NCBI RefSeq assembly: GCF_900205965.1
Contig: NZ_OAOF01000009.1
Coordinates: 124,001 to 188,000, forward strand
Source: Lacrimispora amygdalina
Lineage (GTDB): Bacteria; Bacillota; Clostridia; Lachnospirales; Lachnospiraceae
DNA: 64,000 nucleotides
Direction of reading: 5' to 3'
A model generated the notes under the pieces. It was given only the letters and a program-made list of their open reading frames with translations. It searched no databases and was not told where the DNA came from. Numbering within the stretch: the first letter of the stretch is position 1; each line of letters begins with the position of its first letter. This document shows, piece by piece, positions 36,993-45,753 of the stretch. A program made the position numbers and the translations under genes.

Positions 36993-37015
36993 CTATAAGT
37001 ATAAAAGTTGATTAC

Positions 37016-37049
37016 GAACGTGAGAGACTGTAACAGGAATCTCACGTTC
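37016..37049 (+). terminator. Intercistronic hairpin (partial terminator)
   Basis: GAACGTGAGA (37016-37025) pairs with TCTCACGTTC (37040-37049), followed by TTGTTATC, a weak T-run. It lies between the binding-protein gene and the permease, the usual place for partial termination that sets subunit ratios. Confidence 0.75.
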
Positions 37050-37090
37050 TTGTTATCATCCTATATAAATAAAAATACGGAGGTTAAGTT

Positions 37091-37759
37091 ATGATTACGA
37101 TCATTCAAACCTATGGCCCTATGCTGCTTCAGGCATTGGGCAAAACGTTACTGCTTACGTTGTTATCATTGGTTTTCGCCATGATAATCGGATTGGTTTT
37201 TTCATTGATGAACGTCGGGAAAAATCGCTTTTTTAATTTTATCGGGATTGCATATGTTGATGGCGTTCGTGGTGTTCCGCTGATTGTTTTGGCCTATTTT
37301 ATATATTTTGGTATCCCCACCGGAATTAAAATGATGGGAATACAGGATTTCAGACTGACCGCTCTTCAGGCAGGTACAATCGCCCTTGCCATGAATTGCG
37401 GTGCTTATATGGCTGAGATAATCCGGGCAGGTATTGAAAGTGTTGATAAGGGACAGATGGAAGCCAGCAGGAGTCTTGGTTTAAACTATGCGAAAAGTAT
37501 GCGGCTGGTTGTGCTGCCTCAGGCGGTCCGCACAATGATCCCGTCTATTATCAATCAGTTCATCATTACACTAAAAGACACGTCCATTCTTTCTGTTATT
37601 GGATTCCCGGAGCTTACTAATATGGGAAAAACAATTAGTGGAAATACTTTAAAAAGTCTGCAAACCTGGGCAATTGTAGGTATCATGTACATGGTTGTTA
37701 TTATTACTCTCAGTAAAGTTGCAAAGAGGGTTGAAAGGAGGGTTAACCGTGGAAGATAA
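37091..37759 (+). CDS. Amino-acid ABC transporter permease (HisM/GlnP type)
   Basis: A 222-residue integral membrane protein with about five helices. The family motif for contact with the ATPase is [20 protein letters not shown] (EAA loop), followed by [39 protein letters not shown] is the conserved segment of polar amino-acid permeases. ATG 37091 follows CGGAGG. It overlaps the ATPase gene by 11 bp. A single permease gene implies a homodimer. Confidence 0.95.
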   Translation: MITIIQTYGPMLLQALGKTLLLTLLSLVFAMIIGLVFSLMNVGKNRFFNFIGIAYVDGVRGVPLIVLAYFIYFGIPTGIKMMGIQDFRLTALQAGTIALAMNCGAYMAEIIRAGIESVDKGQMEASRSLGLNYAKSMRLVVLPQAVRTMIPSIINQFIITLKDTSILSVIGFPELTNMGKTISGNTLKSLQTWAIVGIMYMVVIITLSKVAKRVERRVNRGR

Positions 37760-38489
37760 AACGATTAAGATTCATGTTGAAAAATTAAAGAAAAATTTTG
37801 GAACATTAGAAGTTTTAAAAGACATGAGTATTGATATTTTCGAAGGAGAAGTCGTGGTCTTATTAGGACCTTCCGGAAGCGGTAAGTCTACTTTTCTTAG
37901 GTGTCTCAATCAGCTTGAGGAAGCCACCGCCGGCATCATCGTCGTAGATGGTATGAATATCACAGATAAACACACCGATATAAATAAAGTACGTGAAAAT
38001 ATTGGTATGGTGTTCCAGCACTTTAATCTTTTTCCTCATAAAACTGTTTTAGAAAATATCATGCTTGCTCCGGTGGAGCTAAAGCTTATGACTAAGGCAG
38101 AGGCGAAAGAAAAGGGCATGCAGTTATTGAACCGTGTAGGACTGGATACAAAAGCAGATGCGTACCCATCCCAGCTTTCCGGAGGTCAGAAGCAGCGTAT
38201 TGCAATTGCAAGATCATTGGCCATGAATCCTGACATTATGCTTTTTGATGAACCCACCTCTGCACTGGATCCTGAAATGGTAGGGGAAGTACTGGCCGTT
38301 ATGAAAGAGCTTGCATCCGAAGGTATGACCATGGTTGTAGTAACACATGAAATAGGTTTTGCAAAAGAAGTAGCGGACCGGATTGTATTCATGGACGATG
38401 GTTATATAGTAGAGCAGGGTTCAGCCCAGGAAGTTATTATGAACCCGAAAGAAAGCAGAACCATCGATTTTTTAAATAAAGTGTTATAG
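37749..38489 (+). CDS. Amino-acid ABC transporter ATPase (GlnQ type)
   Basis: About 246 residues. Walker [11 protein letters not shown]-loop [11 protein letters not shown], signature [15 protein letters not shown], Walker [15 protein letters not shown] and switch His in [15 protein letters not shown] are complete; the FNLFPH and HEIGFA segments mark the polar amino-acid subfamily. The start is GTG 37749, chosen because AGGAGGG lies 6 nt upstream and the family alignment starts a few residues later. Coupled to the permease gene by overlap. Confidence 0.95.
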   Translation: MEDKTIKIHVEKLKKNFGTLEVLKDMSIDIFEGEVVVLLGPSGSGKSTFLRCLNQLEEATAGIIVVDGMNITDKHTDINKVRENIGMVFQHFNLFPHKTVLENIMLAPVELKLMTKAEAKEKGMQLLNRVGLDTKADAYPSQLSGGQKQRIAIARSLAMNPDIMLFDEPTSALDPEMVGEVLAVMKELASEGMTMVVVTHEIGFAKEVADRIVFMDDGYIVEQGSAQEVIMNPKESRTIDFLNKVL

Positions 38490-38510
38490 TCTGTTTTGGA
38501 GGAGTGACCT

Positions 38511-39095
38511 ATGAAAAAGATTATTACAATCAGTCGTGAGTTTGGTGCTGGCGGAGGAGAAATCGGAAGAAAAGTAGCCAGTATTATGAACTATGAATTT
38601 TATGATAAAGAGTTGATTTTAAAAGCTGCAAGGGAATCCAATGTAGATGTTGAAAGTTTGTTGAAATGGGATGATAAAATTCCGGTCAATTTCGGATTTG
38701 CCCAGAGCCTCTTTGATTTTTACAATAAGCCTCTGAGTGAAAAACTTTTTAATGCCCAGAGTCATATTATTAGAGAAGTGGCGGAAAAAGGAAATTGCGT
38801 GATTGTTGGCCGAAATGCAAATACCATACTGAAGGAATATGATTATACGTTACACGTATTTGTACATGCAGATCCTCACTGGCGTTTCGAGCGTATGAAG
38901 AGTCAGATGCCTGATGCATCTGCAGCTAAAACAAAAGAGCAGATTTCTACTATTGATAGAATGAGAAGAAAAAATTGTGCTTATTATACTAATACAGAAT
39001 TTGGCGGAGCTGATTATTATGATATCAGTTTCAATACATCCAAGTTAGGGATCGATACCTGTGTGGAGACCATCTGTAATTTAGCAAAGAAGTAA
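38511..39095 (+). CDS. Cytidylate kinase-like family protein
   Basis: A 194-residue P-loop protein beginning MKKIITISREFGAGGGEIGRKVASI, the variant nucleotide loop of the cytidylate-kinase-like family common in Clostridia, followed by YEFYDKELI, NCVIVGRNANTIL and a lid-like basic stretch RMRRKNCAYYT. The canonical Cmk is larger with a different NMP-binding region, so this is probably not the essential CMP kinase. It lies 21 bp after the amino-acid transporter ATPase, with GGAGG before ATG, apparently in the same transcript. Substrate unknown. Confidence 0.85.
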   Translation: MKKIITISREFGAGGGEIGRKVASIMNYEFYDKELILKAARESNVDVESLLKWDDKIPVNFGFAQSLFDFYNKPLSEKLFNAQSHIIREVAEKGNCVIVGRNANTILKEYDYTLHVFVHADPHWRFERMKSQMPDASAAKTKEQISTIDRMRRKNCAYYTNTEFGGADYYDISFNTSKLGIDTCVETICNLAKK

Positions 39096-39132
39096 ATGGG
39101 AACTTTTAATAGGAAAGGTGTGATAAAATACC

Positions 39133-40491
39133 ATGAACAGGAACAAAATTTTTATTCTGGCCGCCATCCTTATGCTGCTTACCGGATGTGAAAGATCTGC
39201 CGTTCTCCCAGTATCCTCAAACTATGTGACCGGGCAGGATAAGGCTTCCTCTCCTTCCCAGCTCCCAGCGGTTCCACAGGAAACAAGGTTTGATGCGGAC
39301 AGGCTCCCGGAAGGAATCAGTGATAATTTTATGTATTATATTAAATCAACATACGGAACCGAAGTCTATGAAAAACTCATAGCTTCTTTTGAATCCGGCT
39401 CCACTGAGAGCGAGCTGTGGCATAAACTGACCGGTTGTTCACTACTTGTGTTAAAGGATCTCTATTCGGGTGTTCTTAGCACCTCTGACATCGCACGCTC
39501 CCACCGGATCTGGCGGAAGGAATCTTTAAATCCCAATCAGGTGGTATTATCCTTTGCCGGAGATATCAGTTTTGCAGATGGATACGCCAACATGTCCGCA
39601 TACCACGCAAGAGGCGGCATTGATTCCTGTATTCTCTCCAGTGTAAAAGCACGGATGTCTGCCGCAGATATCATGATGATAAACAATGAATTCTGTTACA
39701 GCAGGAGGGGGAATCCGCTGCCGGGGAAGACTTTTACGTTCCGGGCGGATCCCGCCATGGTACAAAACTTACATACCCTGTCGGTAGATCTGGTATCTCT
39801 GGCTAATAACCACGTTTACGATTACGGGCCGGATGCTCTTCTTGATACACTTGACACCTTATCTGCTGCTGGTATCCCCTATGCCGGTGCCGGAAGAAAC
39901 ATTGATGAAGCAAAAGAGCCCGTTTATTTCATATCAGGCGGTATGAAACTATCCTTTATATGTGCTACACAGATCGAACGTTCCACGTTATTTACAAAAG
40001 AAGCAGGCACTGACAGCCCAGGAGTTCTAAGAACCGATGATCCCGCTCTCTACTTAGATGTTGTTAAAAAAGCAAAAGCAGCCAGCGACTTTGTAGTGGT
40101 TTTTATCCACTGGGGAACGGAAGGAACCAATTATTTTGAAGAAGACCAGCGAGCTCTCGCCCATCAGCTGATTGACCATGGAGCAGGACTAATCATCGGA
40201 TGCCACCCTCATGTTCTTCAGGGAATTGAATATTACAAGAGTGTTCCTATTGTATACAGCCTCGGAAATTTCTGGTTCAACAGCAGAACGATTCCTACCG
40301 GACTTGTGGAAGCAACGGTTACTCCCTATGGACTTGATAAACTGCAGTTTATCCCATGTATTCAGAAAAATTGCACCACCGATCTGATTGTCTCCCCTGA
40401 TAAAAAACAAAGTGCTATACAGTTTATGCAGCAACTCTCTCCGTCTGTTAACATCGATGAGGAAGGAATTATACAGCCTCTATTGAACTAA
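39133..40491 (+). CDS. CapA-like (poly-gamma-glutamate synthesis type) lipoprotein
   Basis: A 452-residue protein with a lipoprotein signal (FILAAILMLLTGC, Cys about 19) and a metallophosphatase-like PGA_cap domain: VVLSFAGDISFADG, IMMINNEFCYS, VSLANNHVYDYG, VVFIHWGTEGTNYFEEDQ and GCHPHVLQGIEYYKSVP with GNFWFNS. In Bacillus, CapA takes part in capsule polyglutamate export, but most family members outside cap operons have no known role, and no capB or capC is nearby. A distinct N-terminal domain of about 115 residues precedes it. Anchored on the outer face of the membrane. It follows the kinase-like gene by 37 bp with GGAAAGGTG as ribosome site. Confidence 0.88.
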   Translation: MNRNKIFILAAILMLLTGCERSAVLPVSSNYVTGQDKASSPSQLPAVPQETRFDADRLPEGISDNFMYYIKSTYGTEVYEKLIASFESGSTESELWHKLTGCSLLVLKDLYSGVLSTSDIARSHRIWRKESLNPNQVVLSFAGDISFADGYANMSAYHARGGIDSCILSSVKARMSAADIMMINNEFCYSRRGNPLPGKTFTFRADPAMVQNLHTLSVDLVSLANNHVYDYGPDALLDTLDTLSAAGIPYAGAGRNIDEAKEPVYFISGGMKLSFICATQIERSTLFTKEAGTDSPGVLRTDDPALYLDVVKKAKAASDFVVVFIHWGTEGTNYFEEDQRALAHQLIDHGAGLIIGCHPHVLQGIEYYKSVPIVYSLGNFWFNSRTIPTGLVEATVTPYGLDKLQFIPCIQKNCTTDLIVSPDKKQSAIQFMQQLSPSVNIDEEGIIQPLLN

Positions 40492-40563
40492 AACAAGAAA
40501 ATATTACGATTTTTTTAACAATTCGTTATCTTCTTACGGAATCTTACGCCTTTTTAACATTCC

Positions 40564-40592
40564 TTGACCCTGTACCTACTCCATGGTTTAAA
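40564..40592 (+). promoter_or_regulatory. Candidate promoter of the wall-binding protein gene
   Basis: TTGACC (40564-40569), 17-bp spacer and TTTAAA (40587-40592). The predicted leader of about 85 nt includes GC-rich stretches (AGCGAGAGCCC, AGCGGGCGGG) before the ribosome site, but I could not match it to a riboswitch family. Confidence 0.4.
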
Positions 40593-40685
40593 GTCACCTT
40601 ATCAGCAGATGCAAGCTGAAATTGCCCAACAATCATAAGCGAGAGCCCAATGATAGCGGGCGGGAGATATGAAAGGAGACTTTTT

Positions 40686-42116
40686 ATGAAAAAACAGAAA
40701 CTGAAATGGCTGATTCCCTGCGCTGCAGCGATCTTTACCATAGGTGCCTCCATGACATCATTTGCAGCTCAAGGCTGGGCCGAGGAAAACGGAAGCTGGG
40801 TTTACTACGATAACAACGGGGACGTTACTACAGATTCCTGGAGAAAATCCGGGGATAGCTGGTTCTACTTAGACTATGACGGTCAGCTTGCAACCAGCCA
40901 GCTTGTCGAAACAGATGGCAATTACTACTATGTAAATTCCGTAGGCGCCATGGTTACCAGCGAATGGAGAGAGGTTCCTTCCGACTATGAAGAAGAGGAC
41001 TCACCGGATACCTACTGGTATTATTTTGGAAGCAACGGAAGGGCTTATAAAGCACCCTCTTCCGGTAGAACATCTTTTAAATCAATAAAAATTTCAAATG
41101 GTCAGACGAATGAATACGCATTTAATTACGAAGGAAAAATGCTGTTTGGCTGGATCGATGATTCCTCTACCCGTGTTACAGGAGATGACGCATGGAAAGA
41201 AGGCACCTATTACTGCGGATCACCTTCTGATGGGGCCCGTGCAGATGGCTGGAGATCACTAGAAGTTATGGATGAACCTGAGAATGATGATTTCTTTGAT
41301 GGTTCCTACTGGTTCTACTTCCGTTCAAACGGGAAAAAGTTGACCGATACCACAAAGACCATCAACGGTAAAAAGTACCGTTTTGATGAATATGGAGCGG
41401 CTCAGTATGATTGGTATGAGGATGCACCAAATGCATCTACCTCCACTGCAAGCTCATCTAACCAGTACTACAATCTTCCTGAGCAATGCTGGCAGGCAAA
41501 GGGATGGTTTAAAACCGTACCTAGCGAGGAACTTGATGAAGAGGGTTACGATGATGGTACTGAATACTGGTTCTATGCAAGCAACAACGGCGACCTTGTA
41601 AAGAGCCGCATTAAATCCATTAACGGAATCAGATATGGTTTCAATGAAAAAGGTGAGATGCTTCACGGACTTTACAAACTCACATTCGACTCTGAAAGAA
41701 ACATTGAAACTTATGAAGAGGTCGAAACCGAAAGCGAGCTTCCTGAAGTAGATGACGCCAGCCGGGTTTACTACTTCGGCAATTCCCCGAAGGAAGGCGC
41801 TATGGAAACCGGAAAAACCAGAATTGATTTAGACGGAGAAAACTACACCTTTAACTTCCGTAAATCTGGCAGCAAAAAGGGTGAAGGATATAACGGCATC
41901 TATGACGACAGTATTTATATTCAGGGACGTCTTTTAGAAGCAGACAGATATGAAAGATACAAAGTAGTGGAATTCGAAGGAAAAGAATACTTAGTCAGCA
42001 CCTCCGGACGTCTGGTTAAGAACAGATTCAACGTAAAAGACGGCGATGATAAATACTACGTCACCAACAGCGATGGTACAATCAAAGATTCCAGCTATGA
42101 CAAATTAAGCAAATAA
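40686..42116 (+). CDS. Secreted protein of choline-binding-type wall repeats
   Basis: About 476 residues. A signal peptide (residues about 5-30, ending TSFAA) is followed entirely by cell-wall-binding repeats of the CW_1/Glucan-binding type, seen as ENGSWVYYDNNGDVTTDSWR, SGDSWFYLDYDGQLATSQ, TDGNYYYVNSVGAMVTSEWR, ETDGSYWFYFRSNGKK-like and KTINGKKYRFDEYGA. Several repeats carry long inserts rich in Asp/Glu. No catalytic domain is present, so it is probably a structural or adhesion protein bound to the wall. ATG 40686 follows AAAGGAGAC. It is monocistronic, ending at a strong terminator. Confidence 0.88.
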   Translation: MKKQKLKWLIPCAAAIFTIGASMTSFAAQGWAEENGSWVYYDNNGDVTTDSWRKSGDSWFYLDYDGQLATSQLVETDGNYYYVNSVGAMVTSEWREVPSDYEEEDSPDTYWYYFGSNGRAYKAPSSGRTSFKSIKISNGQTNEYAFNYEGKMLFGWIDDSSTRVTGDDAWKEGTYYCGSPSDGARADGWRSLEVMDEPENDDFFDGSYWFYFRSNGKKLTDTTKTINGKKYRFDEYGAAQYDWYEDAPNASTSTASSSNQYYNLPEQCWQAKGWFKTVPSEELDEEGYDDGTEYWFYASNNGDLVKSRIKSINGIRYGFNEKGEMLHGLYKLTFDSERNIETYEEVETESELPEVDDASRVYYFGNSPKEGAMETGKTRIDLDGENYTFNFRKSGSKKGEGYNGIYDDSIYIQGRLLEADRYERYKVVEFEGKEYLVSTSGRLVKNRFNVKDGDDKYYVTNSDGTIKDSSYDKLSK

Positions 42117-42191
42117 ACTAAAAACATGCTGAATAAAGCTTATCTGCTACACTACCGTAAAGAGGACAATCACAAATACTTTCTGATGGGA

Positions 42192-42219
42192 CTGCCGCAC
42201 TAATTACTTAGTGCGGCAG
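42192..42219. terminator. Strong hairpin between convergent genes
   Basis: CTGCCGCACTAA and TTAGTGCGGCAG form a perfect 12-bp stem with a TTAC loop. It ends the wall-binding protein gene and the minus-strand GH13 gene. Its core resembles the hairpin at 50300-50342. Confidence 0.85.
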
Positions 42220-42240
42220 CCTCATTATTATACTGCAGGG

Positions 42241-44004
42241 TTACTTCCCTTTAAAATATATTTTATAACCCATTGATTCGAGAAGCTCTTTATCACCTGA
42301 GGAAGCAAGAATCATTTTCCCAGCCTCCTTATTCCATTTCTGACTGATTTCTGATATATTCAGACTAACGAATAATCTTCCTTTACTCCCTTCTCTCGCG
42401 AAAGAGAGTACTTGTTCATTCGTATTATCCCATTGCACTTCATAAGAAGTATTATTCTCTATATACTCCTTCCTGATCTCTATCATATTTTGCACAAATT
42501 TACATAATGACGGATTTTTACCCCATACCATGGAATTCCTGTACTCATGTTCTTTTATTCCGCCTATTGCCTGTTCATCCCCGTAAAATAAGCTGGGAAC
42601 TCCCGGGAACAGCATTAGTAAAATACAGGCCAGCCTCCATTTTCTTTCATCTCCCTTGCAAAGCGATAGGAATCTGGGTACATCGTGGCTATCTAAAAGA
42701 TTGAGCTGTCCTTCTACAAGATTGGTAGGATATCGCAGTCTCATACGTTCCAGCTGTTTTGCAGCAGTTAACGCATTTTTATGATCACCGATTATATAAT
42801 CACGGCAAATTCTCCGGAATTCATAATTCATTGTTGAATCAAAGGCATCTCCCCGAAGCCAGCTTTCAGAATTCTCCCACACTTCACCAATAAGTATTGC
42901 TTCCTTATTCTCTTTTTTCACTGCCTCCCGGAACTTCCTCCAAAAATTACGGTCAATTTCATTCGCTACATCCAATCGCCACCCGTCCACTTTATAATTA
43001 CGTATCCAATACGTACCAACGTCTGCGAAATATTTTTGCACCTCTTCATTGGAAGTATTTAGTTTTGGCATCCTGGCTTCATAAGCAAAGCAGGCATAAT
43101 CTGGCTTCTCCTTTTCTGACTGAGGTCTGCGGACAGGGATATTTAATTTATAAAACCAGTTAACATACTTTGATTCCTCCCCCTTTTTCATTACATCTTC
43201 AAAAGCAAAAAACTCCCAGCTGGAATGGTTAAATACTCCATCCAGAATGATCCTCATCTCCCGCTTGTGAATTTCTTCCACTAAGTGCTTCAATTCTTCA
43301 TTGGTTCCGAAACACGGATCAATATGATAGTAATCAATCGTATCATACTTGTGGTACTCTCCTGCTGCAAATATGGGGTTAAGGTAAATACAGTTAAAAC
43401 CTAGTGTCTGGATATAATCCAGATTTTCTAAAATTCCTCTCAGTGTACCTCCTAATCTGGATTTACATACCTTCCCATCTTCTAAAACCACATTCTTAGG
43501 ATTGAAAGGGGAGGTAAATTTTCCACATGCAAAACTATCCGGAAATATATTATACACAACTGCCTTTTTAAACCAATCCGGGACATCTGGTATCTCATCT
43601 TTTAATATGTAAGGGTATTGATAATACTCACTTCTCTCTTCCATAATATTTTGATCTAAAAAAGTAATCGCAAGTTCATTTGTAAAGCGGTCAGAGTAAT
43701 AATAGGTCCATTCCACCTCATTTTGCAGCTTAAAATAATAGCAGACCCGCAAAAATGGCGTTTCAAATGTTGCTTCATAATAGTCAAATAATTCATCCCT
43801 TGCTTTTATTTCCATTTTAATTTCTTTAAAAACCACTGGTGTGTCCGCACAAGCACGATCACCATAATATAAGGTACAGGCAGAAACATTGCCCCTTTGT
43901 GTACGTATTCTTATTGTCAATCTATTTTCAGAATTGGCAAATGCATAATTTGATAACGGAATATGCAAAACTGCCTCACGATTTAATCTCATATTACTCT
44001 TCAT
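42241..44004 (-). CDS. Intracellular GH13 maltodextrin hydrolase (neopullulanase/cyclomaltodextrinase type)
   Basis: The 587-residue protein lacks a signal peptide. It has an N-terminal CBM34-like beta domain (about 1-130) typical of GH13_20 enzymes, then the barrel: ILDGVFNHSSWEFF (region I), GWRLDVANEID (nucleophile Asp), ILIGEVWENSESW (acid/base Glu) and NLLDSHDVPRF (transition-state Asp). These enzymes hydrolyse imported maltodextrins, cyclodextrins and pullulan fragments. It is last in the starch operon, with its ATG overlapping the MalG-type stop (TAATG). Exact specificity is not deducible. Confidence 0.93.
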   Translation of the reverse strand: MKSNMRLNREAVLHIPLSNYAFANSENRLTIRIRTQRGNVSACTLYYGDRACADTPVVFKEIKMEIKARDELFDYYEATFETPFLRVCYYFKLQNEVEWTYYYSDRFTNELAITFLDQNIMEERSEYYQYPYILKDEIPDVPDWFKKAVVYNIFPDSFACGKFTSPFNPKNVVLEDGKVCKSRLGGTLRGILENLDYIQTLGFNCIYLNPIFAAGEYHKYDTIDYYHIDPCFGTNEELKHLVEEIHKREMRIILDGVFNHSSWEFFAFEDVMKKGEESKYVNWFYKLNIPVRRPQSEKEKPDYACFAYEARMPKLNTSNEEVQKYFADVGTYWIRNYKVDGWRLDVANEIDRNFWRKFREAVKKENKEAILIGEVWENSESWLRGDAFDSTMNYEFRRICRDYIIGDHKNALTAAKQLERMRLRYPTNLVEGQLNLLDSHDVPRFLSLCKGDERKWRLACILLMLFPGVPSLFYGDEQAIGGIKEHEYRNSMVWGKNPSLCKFVQNMIEIRKEYIENNTSYEVQWDNTNEQVLSFAREGSKGRLFVSLNISEISQKWNKEAGKMILASSGDKELLESMGYKIYFKGK

Positions 44005-44846
44005 TATCCTTTCACTCCTCCAGTTACCAGCCCTGATACCATATATTTTTGTATGGAAAAAAACAGGATCAGAATAGGTACTGAAACTAAGATTGCAGCT
44101 GCTGAAAATAAGGACCAGTTTCTGCTGTAGTCATTGGCCTGAAGCTGATAAAGTCCGCCTGCAAGATTGTAGTTTTCCTCATTCATTAAAAAGGTAGTAG
44201 CAAATAAGTACTCATTCCATACAAAAATCAAAACCATGACTGCTGTTACAATAATGGCAGGTCTGGCAAGGGGCAATATAATTCTCCAGATGATCTGCCC
44301 CGAGCCTGCGCCATCAATTCTTGCAGATTCCTCAATTTCAATTGGAATGGTATCAAAATAACCTTTCATGTTCCAAATACTGAATATACACATGCTTCCT
44401 GCATAAATCAGGATTAATCCGATGTAATTATTCAGAAGGTTCATATTTTTAAATAATCTGAAAATGGCAAACATCGATAATATTTGCGGAAATGCATTTA
44501 GCAATAATAAAAGCTTTAACATCCCATTTCTTCCACGAAAACGAAAACGTGAAAATGCATACGATGCTGTCACCGAAGTACTCATTGCAAGTATCATTGT
44601 TCCCAGACTAAGAACCACAGAATTTTTAAACCATATAAGAAAAGGTTCCTCTACAAGAATGGCTTTATAATTTTTCAGGGTGGGATTCTCAGGAAACAGG
44701 AATCCGCTTCCAAATGCAGAGCTTCCACTGCTTATTGAAAGCAGAAATGCATATATAATAGGAATTAATGTAATAAAACACAGGATTATAAACAATATAT
44801 TCAGGATGCTTAAACGTACGATACGATCTGTTGTTTTTTTGTTCAT
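44004..44846 (-). CDS. Maltodextrin-type ABC permease, MalG family
   Basis: A 280-residue membrane protein with six predicted helices. The EAA loop for ATPase contact is PIEIEESARIDGAGSGQIIWR followed by ILPLARPAIIVTAVM. LLSISSGSSAFGSGFLFP and AASYAFSRFRFRGR are typical of carbohydrate-uptake family 1 permeases. It overlaps the MalF-type gene by 4 bp (ATGA) and the GH13 gene by 1 bp, so expression is tightly coupled. No ATPase gene is in the operon; a shared MsmX/MsmK-type ATPase elsewhere is expected. Confidence 0.94.
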   Translation of the reverse strand: MNKKTTDRIVRLSILNILFIILCFITLIPIIYAFLLSISSGSSAFGSGFLFPENPTLKNYKAILVEEPFLIWFKNSVVLSLGTMILAMSTSVTASYAFSRFRFRGRNGMLKLLLLLNAFPQILSMFAIFRLFKNMNLLNNYIGLILIYAGSMCIFSIWNMKGYFDTIPIEIEESARIDGAGSGQIIWRIILPLARPAIIVTAVMVLIFVWNEYLFATTFLMNEENYNLAGGLYQLQANDYSRNWSLFSAAAILVSVPILILFFSIQKYMVSGLVTGGVKG

Positions 44847-45733
44847 TCACTTTCCTCCCGAATACCACGATTGACAAATATAGAAAAAAATATAATAAAT
44901 CCAAATATCACAATGGAAACGGCAGATGAAAGCCCATAATTATTTGATACAAACGCGTTTTGGTGTGCATATGTAATAACAGTCTGAATAGTAGAGCCTG
45001 TAAGGGAACCTTTTTGCATTGTCAATAAATAGATAATATCAAACTGCTTAAAGGTAGTAAATGTTGTCATAATGATTGAGGGTGCTAAAACAGGTCTGAT
45101 CAATGGTATTGTAATATATAAATTTTGAGTCCACCAGCCTCCTCCATCCAATCTTGCACTTTCATAATAACTGATATCAACACTCTGCAATGCCCCATCC
45201 ATCATCATAATAAGAAATGGAAGCGCCATCCACAAATTTAATACCATACAGGAAAGAAAAGCCGGAATATTCTCAGATAAAAAATTCATGCTGGATAACC
45301 CTAACGCTGTACGTATTTTATTTAATAAACCGTACTGTGGATTGTAGATGCCTACTCTCCACAGTAAAATTGATATATAAGCCGGCATTGCCCAGGGAAA
45401 CATAAGCAATGTCTTATATAGTCTTGCCAGTTTTAAGCCCTTGGCATTTAACCCCAGTGCGATGATATAAGCAGCCAGAATCTGTATTACCATATTGATT
45501 ACAGTCCAAACGATTGTAGTCAATAATGCGGACATAAAACCTGAATCCAGTTTCGTTAATGCACGTATATAATTGCCAAATCCTATAAAATCGTAATTCG
45601 TCCAATGATACAGATTCATATTTGTAAATGAAATATATATGGTATATATAATCGGAAAAACTACAATTAAACCAATTAATAAAATTGAGGAAATACTATA
45701 TTGCCAGGGAAGAATTTTGTTTTTCTTGTTCAT
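44843..45733 (-). CDS. Maltodextrin-type ABC permease, MalF family
   Basis: A 296-residue protein with six helices, opening with KNKILPWQYSISSILLIGLI. The EAA loop is SVDISYYESARLDGGGWWTQ, followed by ITIPLIRPVLAPSIIMTTF. It lacks the long periplasmic P2 loop of E. coli MalF, as is usual in Gram-positives. It pairs with the MalG-type protein downstream. It lies 20 bp after the binding-protein gene with AGGAGCAGG before the ATG. Confidence 0.94.
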   Translation of the reverse strand: MNKKNKILPWQYSISSILLIGLIVVFPIIYTIYISFTNMNLYHWTNYDFIGFGNYIRALTKLDSGFMSALLTTIVWTVINMVIQILAAYIIALGLNAKGLKLARLYKTLLMFPWAMPAYISILLWRVGIYNPQYGLLNKIRTALGLSSMNFLSENIPAFLSCMVLNLWMALPFLIMMMDGALQSVDISYYESARLDGGGWWTQNLYITIPLIRPVLAPSIIMTTFTTFKQFDIIYLLTMQKGSLTGSTIQTVITYAHQNAFVSNNYGLSSAVSIVIFGFIIFFSIFVNRGIREESE

Positions 45734-45753
45734 AAATTGCCTGCTCCTGTCAG

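Noticed and set aside
38511-39095. Housekeeping cytidylate kinase (cmk)
   Set aside because: The nucleotide loop and short length match the cytidylate-kinase-like clostridial family, and the context is a transporter operon.
40500-40680. Known riboswitch (c-di-AMP, c-di-GMP) before the wall-repeat gene
   Set aside because: Signature segments of those classes were not found by eye; only a promoter and GC-rich leader are supported.
40544-40753. Short minus-strand frame across the leader of the wall-repeat gene
   Set aside because: Overlaps the signal-peptide region of the real gene; no ribosome site, and the apparent hydrophobic helix is its mirror.
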